The notes under the pieces were generated by a model, which ran no database searches, was not told the DNA's origin, and saw only the letters and a list, made by a program, of their open reading frames with translations. A stretch of 64,000 nt of DNA from Idiomarina sp. X4 (GTDB lineage Bacteria; Pseudomonadota; Gammaproteobacteria; Enterobacterales; Alteromonadaceae). The translations under genes were made by a program, and so were the position numbers. Position 1 is the first letter of the stretch. The number at the start of each line of letters is the position of its first letter. The stretch covers positions 1-64,000 of the forward strand of contig NZ_CP025000.1 in the NCBI RefSeq assembly GCF_002808045.1, given 5' to 3'. Shown piece by piece: positions 44,051 to 53,038 of the stretch.

Positions 44051-44533
44051 ATGAGCGAAACCATTGCACAGAACAAAGTCGTGGCTATCCATTACACTGT
44101 GAAAACAGAAGATGGCCAGACCCTGGACCAGTCTAAAGAAGGCAACCCGCTTAGCTTTATTCACGGCCGCGGAATGCTAATTCCTGGTCTTGAAAATGCA
44201 CTGGAAGGCAAAGCGACTGGCGATAGCTTCACTGCTGAAGTTAAACCAGAAGAAGCGTACGGCGAGCGTCACGACGGTTTAATCCAAACTGTTCCACGTA
44301 ACTTATTCGGCGACAACGAAGTTCAACCTGGTATGCAGTTCCGCGCAAGCACCGACCAAGGCGAGCAGTCTGTTGTTATCGTTGACGTAAAAGACGACGA
44401 AGTTACTGTAGACGGTAACCACCCACTAGCAGGCGTTAACCTGAACTTTGACGTAGAAGTTGTTGAAGTACGCGACGCAACTGAGCAAGAACTTGAGCAC
44501 GGTCACGTGCACACAGACGGCGAAGACCACTAA
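44051..44533 (+). CDS. SlyD-like FKBP-type peptidyl-prolyl isomerase
   Basis: This 160-residue protein is an FKBP prolyl isomerase and chaperone of the SlyD/FkpB type: KVVAIHYTVKTEDGQTLDQS, GRGMLIPGLENALEGKATGD and the inserted flap domain with PEEAYGERHDGLIQTVPRN and NHPLAGVNLNFDVEVVEVR. The short C-terminal tail ELEHGHVHTDGEDH contains three or four histidines and acids, a reduced version of the nickel-binding tail of SlyD. Codon use looks strongly biased, suggesting high expression. It lies five bases after ygfZ and ends at a terminator. Confidence 0.93.
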   Translation: MSETIAQNKVVAIHYTVKTEDGQTLDQSKEGNPLSFIHGRGMLIPGLENALEGKATGDSFTAEVKPEEAYGERHDGLIQTVPRNLFGDNEVQPGMQFRASTDQGEQSVVIVDVKDDEVTVDGNHPLAGVNLNFDVEVVEVRDATEQELEHGHVHTDGEDH

Positions 44534-44554
44534 AGTCGCTGAATCTGTTTTATG

Positions 44555-44585
44555 AAAGCCCGGCTGAGAAGTCGGGCTTTTTCGT
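44555..44585 (+). terminator. Rho-independent terminator after the SlyD-like gene
   Basis: AAAGCCCGGCT and AGTCGGGCTTT form an 11-bp stem with one mismatch and a four-base loop, followed by TTCGTTTT. It lies between this gene and the convergent ogt and may also end ogt transcripts. Confidence 0.85.
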
Positions 44586-44586
44586 T

Positions 44587-45075
44587 TTAGGCAGCAGCCC
44601 TACTACTGCCTTTTTCTCGAACCAGCAATTGTCGCTTACGCTCCAGTCCCGCCGCAAAGCCTCTCAAAGAGCCATCCTGTCCAATAACTCGATGACAGGG
44701 AATAACGATAATAACCGGATTTTTTGCAATAGCACTGGCCACCGCTCGGGTTGCCGTAGGTTTACCAAGTCTGTTAGCCACTTGTTGGTAACTTAACGTT
44801 TCACCTGCGGGAATTTGTCGAAGCACCTCTAAGACGCTCTTTTGAAACGAGGTAACGTTGGGGTTTAGAGGAAGATCGAACTCGAAACAGGGGTCTGAAA
44901 AGTAACGTTGAATCTGCCTCGTTGCGGCTTCTAATAACCACTGCTCTGGTTCGTATTGATATTGACTCATATCCGGGCAGTATTTTTGCCCCTGATAATA
45001 CAAACCAAGGATATGTTGACTGTCGGCAACCGCATACATAGTGCCCAGCGGGGTAGAGAATTCAGAATAGTACAT
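44587..45075 (-). CDS. ogt: Methylated-DNA-protein cysteine methyltransferase
   Basis: This suicide enzyme removes methyl groups from O6-methylguanine. The 162-residue protein has the active site IPCHRVIG with acceptor Cys127, the helix-turn-helix segment ETLSYQQVANRLGKPTATRAVASAIAKNP and the usual alkyl-site residues. The Ada-type zinc domain is absent, so it is an Ogt-like single-domain form. It is separated from lysS by a terminator. Confidence 0.95.
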   Translation of the reverse strand: MYYSEFSTPLGTMYAVADSQHILGLYYQGQKYCPDMSQYQYEPEQWLLEAATRQIQRYFSDPCFEFDLPLNPNVTSFQKSVLEVLRQIPAGETLSYQQVANRLGKPTATRAVASAIAKNPVIIVIPCHRVIGQDGSLRGFAAGLERKRQLLVREKGSSRAAA

Positions 45076-45087
45076 AAAAGCCGCCCA

Positions 45088-45128
45088 TAAAAAAACGCAT
45101 TAACTGACTATAGCAGCTAATGCGTTTT
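45088..45128 (-). terminator. Rho-independent terminator after lysS
   Basis: AAAACGCATTA (minus strand) and TAATGCGTTTT form a perfect 11-bp stem with a 15-base loop and end in a run of T on the minus strand. It lies just downstream of the lysS stop and upstream of the ogt start. Confidence 0.88.
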
Positions 45129-45151
45129 CTGAGCAATTTCTAAGCGATTGC

Positions 45152-46663
45152 TTAGTCTGCTTTGGGACGCATGTGTGGGAACAGCAGTACGTCACGAATA
45201 GACGCTGAGTCCGTCAACAACATAACCAAGCGATCAATACCGATACCTTCACCGGCCGTTGGCGGCATACCATGCTCTAACGCCGTCACGTAGTCTTCGT
45301 CGTAGAACATTGCTTCATCGTCACCTGCTTCTTTTTGCTCAACCTGTTCCCGAAAACGCTGAGCCTGATCTTCTGCGTCATTAAGCTCAGAGAAACCGTT
45401 CGCTAATTCACGGCCGCCAGCAAAGAACTCAAAGCGATCGGTCACAAACGGGTCTTCGTCATTTCGGCGCGCCAGTGGTGATACTTCTGCCGGGTAAGCT
45501 GTAATAAAGGTTGGCTGAATTAAACGGTGTTCAGCAACCGTTTCGAAAATTTCGATTTGTACCTTACCCAAACCCCATGAAGACTGGACATTCACACCGA
45601 CTTGCTCAGCAATTTCTACCGCGCTATCCATGTGTTTCAGTTGCTCTTCCTTTACTTCCGGCATGTACTTCAAAATAGCTTCCAGTACGGTCATACGCTC
45701 AAACGGCTTACCAAAGTCGTAGTCTACGCCTTGGCTGGTAAACTGAGCAGAGCCAAGAACCGCTTCGGCTGCACCTCGAAGCATTTGTTCCGTTAAGTCC
45801 ATAAGATCATGGTAGTCAGCATAACCCCAGTAGAACTCCAGCATTGTGAATTCTGGGTTATGGCGTGTCGACAGTCCTTCATTACGGAAGTTTCGGTTAA
45901 TTTCAAACACCTTCTCAAAGCCACCAACGACCAAGCGCTTCAAGTAAAGCTCTGGCGCGATACGCAGGAACAGTTCCATATCCAACGCATTATGATGTGT
46001 ACTGAATGGGCGTGCCGACGCACCACCTGGAATGGCCTGCATCATTGGCGTTTCTACTTCCAGGAACTGGCGTTCACTTAAGAAACGACGAATGTATTCA
46101 ATCACCTGAGAGCGCACGACAAAAGTATTACGCGATTCATCGTTGGTAATCAGGTCCAAATAACGCTGGCGATAGCGCGTTTCCTGATCCGCCAAACCAT
46201 GGAACTTATCAGGTAACGGGCGCAAAGCTTTGGTCAGCAAGCGAACGTCATCAACTTGAACACTCAACTCGCCGGTACCAGTAATAAACAGCGTACCTGA
46301 CGCACCAATAATGTCGCCTAAGTCCCATTTCTTAAATTCGCTGTTATAAAAACCTTCCGCCAAGTTGTCACGAGCAACGTAAAGCTGAATTTTTCCGCTC
46401 ATGTCCTGAATAGTGGCAAAACTTGCTTTACCCATAATACGGCGGGTCATCATACGTCCGGCCACCTTAACGCGAATCCCCTTCTCTGCCAGTTCTTCTT
46501 TACTGACATTATCGTAGTCTGCGTGCAAATCAGCTGCCAGCGAGTCCCGACGGAAATCGTTCGGGAATGCGATACCCTTATCGCGAAGCGCCGACAGTTT
46601 CGCCTTTCGTTGCGCGATCTGTTCGTTTACATCTACTTCGGGTGCTTGCGATTTATCAGTCAT
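45152..46663 (-). CDS. lysS: Lysyl-tRNA synthetase (class II)
   Basis: LysRS charges tRNA-Lys. The 503-residue protein has the N-terminal anticodon-binding OB fold ([25 protein letters not shown]) and class II motifs 1-3: motif 2 [20 protein letters not shown] and motif 3 [24 protein letters not shown]. Length matches the family (505 in E. coli). It lies 36 bases after prfB, the conserved prfB-lysS operon. Confidence 0.98.
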   Translation of the reverse strand: MTDKSQAPEVDVNEQIAQRKAKLSALRDKGIAFPNDFRRDSLAADLHADYDNVSKEELAEKGIRVKVAGRMMTRRIMGKASFATIQDMSGKIQLYVARDNLAEGFYNSEFKKWDLGDIIGASGTLFITGTGELSVQVDDVRLLTKALRPLPDKFHGLADQETRYRQRYLDLITNDESRNTFVVRSQVIEYIRRFLSERQFLEVETPMMQAIPGGASARPFSTHHNALDMELFLRIAPELYLKRLVVGGFEKVFEINRNFRNEGLSTRHNPEFTMLEFYWGYADYHDLMDLTEQMLRGAAEAVLGSAQFTSQGVDYDFGKPFERMTVLEAILKYMPEVKEEQLKHMDSAVEIAEQVGVNVQSSWGLGKVQIEIFETVAEHRLIQPTFITAYPAEVSPLARRNDEDPFVTDRFEFFAGGRELANGFSELNDAEDQAQRFREQVEQKEAGDDEAMFYDEDYVTALEHGMPPTAGEGIGIDRLVMLLTDSASIRDVLLFPHMRPKAD

Positions 46664-46699
46664 TATCGATTTTCCTCTGTCGGGATACTTAAATTAAAC

Positions 46700-47798
46700 T
46701 TACAGCCCGCTTTTTAAGCTGGCTTCAATAAATGGATCTAAAGCGCCGTCTAACACAGCTTGCGTATTGCGGTTTTCAACGCCAGTGCGTAAATCTTTAA
46801 TACGCGCGTCATCTAATACATACGAACGAATTTGGCTGCCCCAGCCGATGTCCGCTTTAGAGTCCTCCAGCGCTTGCTTTTCTTCGTTTTGTTTCTGTAA
46901 CTCAAACTCGTACAATTTCGCTTTTAATTGCTTCATCGCTGAGTCACGGTTTTTATGCTGCGAGCGATCACTTTGACACTGCACCACAATACCTGTCGGC
47001 TCGTGAGTAATGCGAACCGCAGAATCTGTCCGGTTGACGTGCTGACCACCCGCGCCCGAAGCTCGGTAAGTATCCACACGCAAATCTGAAGGATCAATTT
47101 CAATATCGATGTCGTCATCCACTTCCGGATAAACGAATACCGATGCGAACGATGTATGGCGACGGTTTCCCGAGTCAAACGGAGACTTGCGAACTAAACG
47201 GTGCACACCGGTTTCGGTACGAAGCCAACCATAAGCATATTCACCCGCAACTCGCACTGTTGCTGATTTAATACCGGCTACATCACCTTCTGACAGCTCG
47301 GTAATTTCGGCTTTGAAGTCATGTGCTTCGGCCCAACGCAGATACATCCGCAATAACATATTGGCCCAATCCTGAGCCTCAGTGCCGCCAGATCCTGACT
47401 GTATGTCCAGATAGCAGTCAGCACTGTCATTATCTTTAGAGAACATCCGGCGAAATTCTAATGTTTCCAGCTGTTTTAACAGGCCAGACAATTCATCCTG
47501 AGCTTCATTAAAAGTGTCTTCGTCTTCAGCTTCCACTGCCAGGTCAACCAGGCCTTCTACGTCATCCAGACCTTGCTGCAACTTGTCTAAGGTTTCAACC
47601 ACTTGTTCAAGACTGGCTCGCTCCTTTCCCAGAGCTTGCGCTTTTTGCGGATCATCCCAGACATCAGGCTGCTCCATTTCGCGGGTCACTTCTTCCAGAC
47701 GCTCTACCTTTGCATCATAGTCAAAGATACCCCCTAAGCGCATCACTGCGCTCACGCATTTCTTTTATGTTGTTGTAGGTTGCGTTGGTCTCAAACAT
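46700..47798 (-). CDS. prfB: Peptide chain release factor 2 (programmed +1 frameshift)
   Basis: RF2 recognises UGA and UAA stops. The GGQ motif ([18 protein letters not shown]) and the codon-recognition segment [15 protein letters not shown] (SPF tripeptide) are intact. Translation starts at ATG 47798 as [25 protein letters not shown] and meets TGA at codon 26 (47723-47721). The protein continues after a +1 shift as [12 protein letters not shown] to 46700, giving 365 residues, the E. coli length. The start seen when only the downstream frame is read (47755) is an artefact. It is upstream of lysS. Confidence 0.97.
47719..47735 (-). promoter_or_regulatory. prfB +1 programmed frameshift site
   Basis: On the minus strand the sequence is AGG GGG TAT CTT TGA C, with an internal Shine-Dalgarno (AGGGGG), the slippery CTT and a poor UGA-C stop. 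This is the autoregulatory site of RF2: low RF2 favours slippage and more RF2 is made. Confidence 0.96.
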
Positions 47799-47837
47799 TC
47801 GACTACCTAATTCTTTGAACTTTGAAAGGGGCGTAGT

Positions 47838-49544
47838 TTAACGTATTGCGCGAATTTGCTCTACCAGCAACTGCACAGAAGTTTTACCGCGGAAGTGATT
47901 TAATTGCGGCTTGTATAACAACTCAACGCGCTGAACGCTATTATTTGGCCATTCGTTGGTATCGACATTAAATGCAATAGCGTCTAAGACATCGCCCTGG
48001 GGGTGCCTAAGCACGCATTTTAAATGCTTCTCGCCAACAATGCGTTGGTCAACGATATCAAACTCACCGTCAAACATCGGCTCAGGAAAATGCTGGCCCC
48101 ATGGACCGGCGTTTTGCAACATGTCGACATTGTTTATCGTCAATTCCGGTAATGTCAGCTCGCCATCAGACCAATAGACACGCTGTTTTTGCTCTTCCGT
48201 AAGCCACTCTTGGGCGACGGCTTGTGCAAGCTCTGAAAAGCGCTGCAAGTTTGCTTTTTTCAGCGTTAAGCCCGCCGCCATGGCGTGACCGCCAAAGCGC
48301 TCCATAATATTGGGTTCAAGGGTGTGAACACGCTCCAATAAGTCTCGCATGTGTAAACCACTGACAGAACGTGCAGAGCCTTTCAATATATCGTCGTCTT
48401 CATGCGCCAGCGCAATAACCGGACGGTTCACTTGTTCCTTCACACGACCTGCAACGATACCGATAACACCAGCATGCCAGTCGGGCTGATACAGGGTGAC
48501 TAAATCAGGAACTTGACCGGTGTCAAACTGCAATTTAGCAACGGCAGCTTCAGCATGCTCTCTCATATCGGATTCAATATTTCTGCGCTGCAGGTTAAGC
48601 TCGTTCAGCTGCTGCGCTAGCCTCTGTGCGTGCTCCTTTTCGGCCAACAGACACTCAATACCTAAGCTGATATCATCCAGCCGCCCTGCTGCATTAATTC
48701 TAGGAGCCAATGCGAAACCCAAATCACTGGCATTCAGCTGCGACGCATTCCGGTTAGAGACTTCCAACAATGCCTTAATGCCTGGTCTACAAAGTCCGCA
48801 CTTAATTCGTGCGAGCCCCTGATGGACCAAAATGCGGTTATTGTAATCAAGCGGCACAACATCGGCGACAGTCCCCAACGCCACCAAATCGAGCCAATCC
48901 GCTAAATTTGGCGTCGCCTGTTTCTCTCTTAAGTGGGCACGCAGCGCCAGCAATACGTAGAAGGCAACGCCCACACCCGCCAGATTTTTACTAGGGAACG
49001 GACAACCTGGCTGGTTCGGATTAACAATAGCGGCGGCGCTAGGCAGTGTTTCTGCCGGTAAATGGTGATCGGTTACTATGACTCTTATGTTCAGTTCGCT
49101 TGCCCGTCCGATAGCCTCGTGAGCAGCTATTCCATTATCAACGGTGACAATGACCTTTACCTCTCTGGCAGCCAGCTCTTCAACCATTGATACCGATAAG
49201 CCATAGCCGTCCGTCATTCTGTTCGGAACGCGATACCCCACATTCGAAAACCCGAAGGCTTTTAACGCCGACACCATAAGTGCTGAACTGGTCGCTCCGT
49301 CTGCGTCAAAGTCGCCGCAAATACAAATAGATGACTGCTTTTCGAGTGCGTCTGCCAGTATATCAACTGCAGAATCAATACCTTTTAAACTTGAAAAGTG
49401 TGTGAGTCCGGCAGCGTTAAGAGAAAGCTCCTGTTCGTTACTGACACCGCGGCGTGCATAAATTTGCCGCAATAACGGTGGGACGTTTTGCGGCAAAAAG
49501 TCATCACTAACCGTCGGATACCGACGTATCGTGTAATCTGTCAT
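47838..49544 (-). CDS. recJ: Single-stranded-DNA-specific exonuclease RecJ
   Basis: RecJ degrades single-stranded DNA 5' to 3' in recombination and mismatch repair. The 568-residue protein has the DHH phosphoesterase motifs CGDFDADGATSSALM, VTVDNGI and VTDHHLP, then the DHHA1 domain with GGHAMAAGLTL and a C-terminal OB fold. It lies between dsbC and prfB in the conserved order. Confidence 0.97.
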   Translation of the reverse strand: MTDYTIRRYPTVSDDFLPQNVPPLLRQIYARRGVSNEQELSLNAAGLTHFSSLKGIDSAVDILADALEKQSSICICGDFDADGATSSALMVSALKAFGFSNVGYRVPNRMTDGYGLSVSMVEELAAREVKVIVTVDNGIAAHEAIGRASELNIRVIVTDHHLPAETLPSAAAIVNPNQPGCPFPSKNLAGVGVAFYVLLALRAHLREKQATPNLADWLDLVALGTVADVVPLDYNNRILVHQGLARIKCGLCRPGIKALLEVSNRNASQLNASDLGFALAPRINAAGRLDDISLGIECLLAEKEHAQRLAQQLNELNLQRRNIESDMREHAEAAVAKLQFDTGQVPDLVTLYQPDWHAGVIGIVAGRVKEQVNRPVIALAHEDDDILKGSARSVSGLHMRDLLERVHTLEPNIMERFGGHAMAAGLTLKKANLQRFSELAQAVAQEWLTEEQKQRVYWSDGELTLPELTINNVDMLQNAGPWGQHFPEPMFDGEFDIVDQRIVGEKHLKCVLRHPQGDVLDAIAFNVDTNEWPNNSVQRVELLYKPQLNHFRGKTSVQLLVEQIRAIR

Positions 49545-49557
49545 TGTTTATTACGAA

Positions 49558-50268
49558 CTATTTTCTTAACTCAAGCAGTAAGCGGCGCACAGGCACGGCT
49601 CCTGGAATTAAACGGCCATCGGGCAAAATAATTGCCGGCGTCCCCGTGACACCAAACGACTTACCCAAAGCGTAATGTGCTTCAACCGGGTTGTTACATG
49701 AACTATTACCACGGTAACTTTCTTCGTTCTTAAAGGCACTTATTGCTGCCTTCTTGTCATCGGCACACCAAACAGCCTGCAATTCCTGACCACCTTTACT
49801 GCCCAGGCCGCCACGGGGGAACGCCAAATATCGAACCGTGATACCTGCGTTTAAGTAACTATCGAGATTTTCATGTAGCCTCTGACAGTAGCTACACGTT
49901 GTGTCGGTAAATACCGTAACTTTATATTTCTCGTCATCCGCTTCATAGACAATCATGTCGTCGGTGAAGTCCTTTAGCATTTCTTTTCGAATCGAGGCCA
50001 TACCCTTCTCAGTCAGGTTCTCTGGTTCTTCCTGAGTGATATCGAAAACATTGCCGCTAAGAAGCTTTTTGCCGTCTTTCGAAATATAAAACATTCCCTG
50101 ATTGGTTACCGCCCGAACATAGCCGTCTATTTCACCTGGCTCGGTCGAAATCACTTCAATACCAATTCTATTTAAGTAGCGAGTGTCCAGTTCGTCAGCG
50201 AACACTGGTGTTGAAAACAGCGAATAACTGATCGCAAATATTGCCAATAACGACGTCAAGTACTGCAT
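49558..50268 (-). CDS. dsbC: Periplasmic disulfide isomerase DsbC
   Basis: DsbC isomerises wrong disulfides in the periplasm. The 236-residue protein has a signal peptide ending PVFADEL (about residue 24), an N-terminal dimerisation domain and a thioredoxin domain with the active-site CSYC in DTTCSYCQRLHENL, followed by the cis-proline GTPAIILPDG. It is upstream of recJ, as in E. coli. Confidence 0.96.
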   Translation of the reverse strand: MQYLTSLLAIFAISYSLFSTPVFADELDTRYLNRIGIEVISTEPGEIDGYVRAVTNQGMFYISKDGKKLLSGNVFDITQEEPENLTEKGMASIRKEMLKDFTDDMIVYEADDEKYKVTVFTDTTCSYCQRLHENLDSYLNAGITVRYLAFPRGGLGSKGGQELQAVWCADDKKAAISAFKNEESYRGNSSCNNPVEAHYALGKSFGVTGTPAIILPDGRLIPGAVPVRRLLLELRK

Positions 50269-50323
50269 AAATACCTCTTATTATGGATGACCGAACCCTA
50301 CCCTGTTACCGCTCAAAATGCAA

Positions 50324-51226
50324 TTACCCACGCGGGTGGTGCTGTGCGTGTAAGGCTTGCAGGCGCTCTCTTGCAACTTGCGTGTAGATTTGGGTAGTCG
50401 ACAAATCGCTGTGTCCTAATAGCAACTGTAAGACCCTTAAGTCGGCGCCATGGTTCAGCAAATGAGTCGCAAAGGCATGCCGCAACGTGTGAGGTGATAA
50501 GTGAGCGTATATGCCGGCTGTTTCCGCGTAATGCCGTAATCGATACCAAAAAGCCTGACGAGTGAGTAGTGAGCCACGCTTGGTCACAAACACCCAGGGA
50601 CTTTGCTTGTCGGTAAGTGCGGTACGACCATGTTTTAAATAGCGCTCCAGCCATTCCAGGGCTTCTTCGCCCAACGGAACCAGTCGCTCTTTATCGCCTT
50701 TACCGACCACCCGCACCAAGCCTTGTTGTCGGCTTACCTGGTCATATTGCAAGCGAACCAATTCAGTGACACGCAAGCCTGTTGCATACAAAACTTCCAG
50801 CATAGTGCGATCACGAAGACCAATAGCAGTATCAACTTCCGGTGCCTGCAATAAGTTTTCAACGTCTGCCTCGCTTAATGAGTGCGGAATACTCTGTGGA
50901 AGCTTTGGTCGTTTTAACTTAGCGGTAGGGTTATGCGATACCCATTGCTGCTTTACTGCGAACTGAAAGAATTTCTTTGCCGAACTTAAAAAGCGAGAGG
51001 TACTGCGAGGCGATAGTCCCTGAGTTCGACGCCACAACAAATAGTCTTGAAGCGTTAACTCATCAACCTCAAGCAACGGTATTTTGTTAGGAAGCAGGTA
51101 CTCGCAAAAACGACGCAAATCACTTCTGTAAGCGGCTTGCGTATTCTCACTCGCACCATGATGCAGCCATAAATGCTCGGTAAACGCATCAATACGTTCT
51201 TCGTCTTCGGGAGGCAGTTGCTTCAT
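50324..51226 (-). CDS. xerD: Tyrosine recombinase XerD
   Basis: XerD with XerC resolves chromosome dimers at dif. The 300-residue protein has the N-terminal core-binding SAM-like domain and the catalytic domain with the residues in ATGLRVTELVRL, the HTLRHAFATHLL box, LLGHSDLSTTQIYTQV and the nucleophilic tyrosine. XerD rather than XerC is assigned because it begins the xerD-dsbC-recJ-prfB-lysS order. Confidence 0.95.
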   Translation of the reverse strand: MKQLPPEDEERIDAFTEHLWLHHGASENTQAAYRSDLRRFCEYLLPNKIPLLEVDELTLQDYLLWRRTQGLSPRSTSRFLSSAKKFFQFAVKQQWVSHNPTAKLKRPKLPQSIPHSLSEADVENLLQAPEVDTAIGLRDRTMLEVLYATGLRVTELVRLQYDQVSRQQGLVRVVGKGDKERLVPLGEEALEWLERYLKHGRTALTDKQSPWVFVTKRGSLLTRQAFWYRLRHYAETAGIYAHLSPHTLRHAFATHLLNHGADLRVLQLLLGHSDLSTTQIYTQVARERLQALHAQHHPRG

Positions 51227-51295
51227 CTGGCTATATAACTATTGGTTACGAAACATCAAGGCCATTATGCCCGAAGCAAAGATTTGATGAAATGT

Positions 51296-51772
51296 TTAGT
51301 GCGTAATGCCTAGCTTTTGCAGAACATCGTACAGTCCAGCCGGGCCCCGTTTTCGATAATCGTTGAGCTCTGACTCTTCTTGCTTTGACTTTTTCTTTTC
51401 AACACGCTGACGCACGCGCCAATCTAAATTATGAAGCAGTTCAATGGGCAAACGGTCAGGGCTTGCATCCGGCACGAGCGGCTGTGGATGTGTGGCGTCT
51501 TGAAGCTTAAAGTCAGACAGCTGGCTGACTGACTTATAGATACCGCTGGCTAAAACCGTGTTTTCAGACGGCTCTAAAGGGCGAGAGCGGGCGGCGCCAA
51601 TGGCCCGCTGCCAGTTCTTTTGATCGTATTGGCTATCCTCAATGACCGGGTCAGCGCCCAACGCCGACACCCAATAAGCAAACTCGCCGGCGAAGCCATG
51701 ATTAACGGCTTCACTGGCGTGCTGCTCAAAAATGTCCGATGCTCTGTGCTGAACCGACTGAACTTGGCTCAT
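51296..51772 (-). CDS. Uncharacterised soluble protein near xerD
   Basis: I do not recognise this 158-residue protein. It has no signal peptide or membrane segment and no cysteine. The N-terminal part is helical with aromatic residues (GFAGEFAYWVSALGADP), the middle is proline-rich (THPQPLVPDASPDRLP), and the C-terminus is highly charged (RVEKKKSKQEESELNDYRKRG). It is monocistronic between xerD and the tRNA. The frame is clean and the start has a CAGT-type weak ribosome binding site only. Confidence 0.6.
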   Translation of the reverse strand: MSQVQSVQHRASDIFEQHASEAVNHGFAGEFAYWVSALGADPVIEDSQYDQKNWQRAIGAARSRPLEPSENTVLASGIYKSVSQLSDFKLQDATHPQPLVPDASPDRLPIELLHNLDWRVRQRVEKKKSKQEESELNDYRKRGPAGLYDVLQKLGITH

Positions 51773-51840
51773 ACTGACCTTAGAAAATAACCTGAGATAC
51801 TTTTGTTATCGTCCAAAGTCAGGAAAGTTTAAGTTTTCTC

Positions 51841-51868
51841 TTTACAGCTCAGCTCTGGCTGTTATTAT
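51841..51868 (+). promoter_or_regulatory. Promoter of the tRNA-Tyr gene
   Basis: A -35-like TTTACA (51841-51846) and a -10 TATTAT (51863-51868) are separated by 16 bases. A GC-rich discriminator (GCGCC) follows, as is usual for stringently controlled tRNA promoters. The tRNA begins 15 bases after the -10. Confidence 0.7.
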
Positions 51869-51883
51869 ACGCGCCTCTTGAGT

Positions 51884-51968
51884 GGAGGGGTTCCCGAGTG
51901 GCCAAAGGGATCAGACTGTAAATCTGACGGCTCAGCCTTCGCAGGTTCGAATCCTGCCCCCTCCACCA
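51884..51968 (+). tRNA. tRNA-Tyr (GTA)
   Basis: The 85-nucleotide gene has acceptor arms GGAGGGG and CCCCTCC, an anticodon loop CTGTAAA with anticodon GTA, a long class II variable arm and T arm GCAGGTTCGAATCCTGC. The 3' CCA is encoded. It reads tyrosine codons; only one copy is in the window. Confidence 0.98.
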
Positions 51969-51987
51969 CTTTTCGTATCACTCGGCG

Positions 51988-52953
51988 TTACCCGTCAATT
52001 TTCACGACAACTTTTCCTTGTGTTTTATTCGCAGCAACATAATCAAGTGCTTGCTGAATGTCCTTCTGCCCAAACGTTTTATCAATAACTGGCTTTATTG
52101 CACCGCTCGTAAACTGAGGACCAAACTGCTGCCACATTTGTGTCAGTATTTCACCTTTGCGCTCTGGCTCTAAAGAACGCAGCGTAGAACCTATAATGCG
52201 TTGGCGCTTCATCAACATGCGTCCAAAATCGACCGTGCCTTCTCGTCCCCCCATCAAACCAATAAGAATGATACGACCATCCTGATTCAAGTAGTGCTGA
52301 TCCTTTCCGATGGAGTCGCCTGCTACCGGATTAAGCACCACATCGACACCGCCAATATCCTTCATGGTTGCAATAATGTCCTGCTGATAGCGGTTAATGG
52401 TCTCGCTAGCACCAAGCGTTTTACAAAATGTTTCTTTATCAGAGCTCCCCACGACTGCGGTAATTGGATTGCCGCTTTCTCTGCATAATTGGATAAGCGA
52501 CGACCCGACACCACTTGCCCCGGCGTGTGTCATAACCGACTCCTTCGGTTGCAGATTTGCCAGCATAAAGACATTTAAATAGGCCGTGGCGAAGGTTTCC
52601 AGCCAACCTGCGGCCATTTCGTCCGTCCAGTTCTCAGGTACCGGCAACACTTGCTCCCTCGGCACACTTACATATTCGGCAAAACCTCCTCCTGCCAGCA
52701 ACGCAGCAACACGTTGACCTTTTTTCAGAGCGGTTACATTACTGCCAACCTCTGTCACAATACCGGAGACTTCTAAGCCAGGTATGTCTGAGGCGCCCGG
52801 TGGAGGTGGGTATTTACCGGCTATTTGCATTAAATCCGCTCGGTTCACACCGACAGTCGACACTTTTACGGTAACCTCATTGGTGGCAGGTTGCGGCAAT
52901 GGTTTCGCTTCAGACCAGTACACTTTTCCTTCAGACAGTTGTAAAGCTTGCAT
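51988..52953 (-). CDS. NAD(P)H:quinone oxidoreductase-like zinc-free dehydrogenase
   Basis: This 321-residue protein belongs to the medium-chain dehydrogenase/reductase superfamily, quinone oxidoreductase (PIG3/TP53I3-like) branch. It has KVSTVGVNRADLMQIAGKYPPPPG, the NADPH-binding HAGASGVGSSLIQL and the family segment VLNPVAGDSIGKDQHYLNQDGRIILIGL. No zinc-binding cysteines are present. It likely reduces small quinones or enones. It is the gene next to the tRNA, on the opposite strand, and has no clear operon partner. Confidence 0.88.
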   Translation of the reverse strand: MQALQLSEGKVYWSEAKPLPQPATNEVTVKVSTVGVNRADLMQIAGKYPPPPGASDIPGLEVSGIVTEVGSNVTALKKGQRVAALLAGGGFAEYVSVPREQVLPVPENWTDEMAAGWLETFATAYLNVFMLANLQPKESVMTHAGASGVGSSLIQLCRESGNPITAVVGSSDKETFCKTLGASETINRYQQDIIATMKDIGGVDVVLNPVAGDSIGKDQHYLNQDGRIILIGLMGGREGTVDFGRMLMKRQRIIGSTLRSLEPERKGEILTQMWQQFGPQFTSGAIKPVIDKTFGQKDIQQALDYVAANKTQGKVVVKIDG

Positions 52954-53038
52954 ATATCATCCTGTTGCTGCTTAACATTGTTGTATTTAGACAGTATGCT
53001 GTTGCTAAGTGATTAATTAAAGGGTACCTACCACAAGA

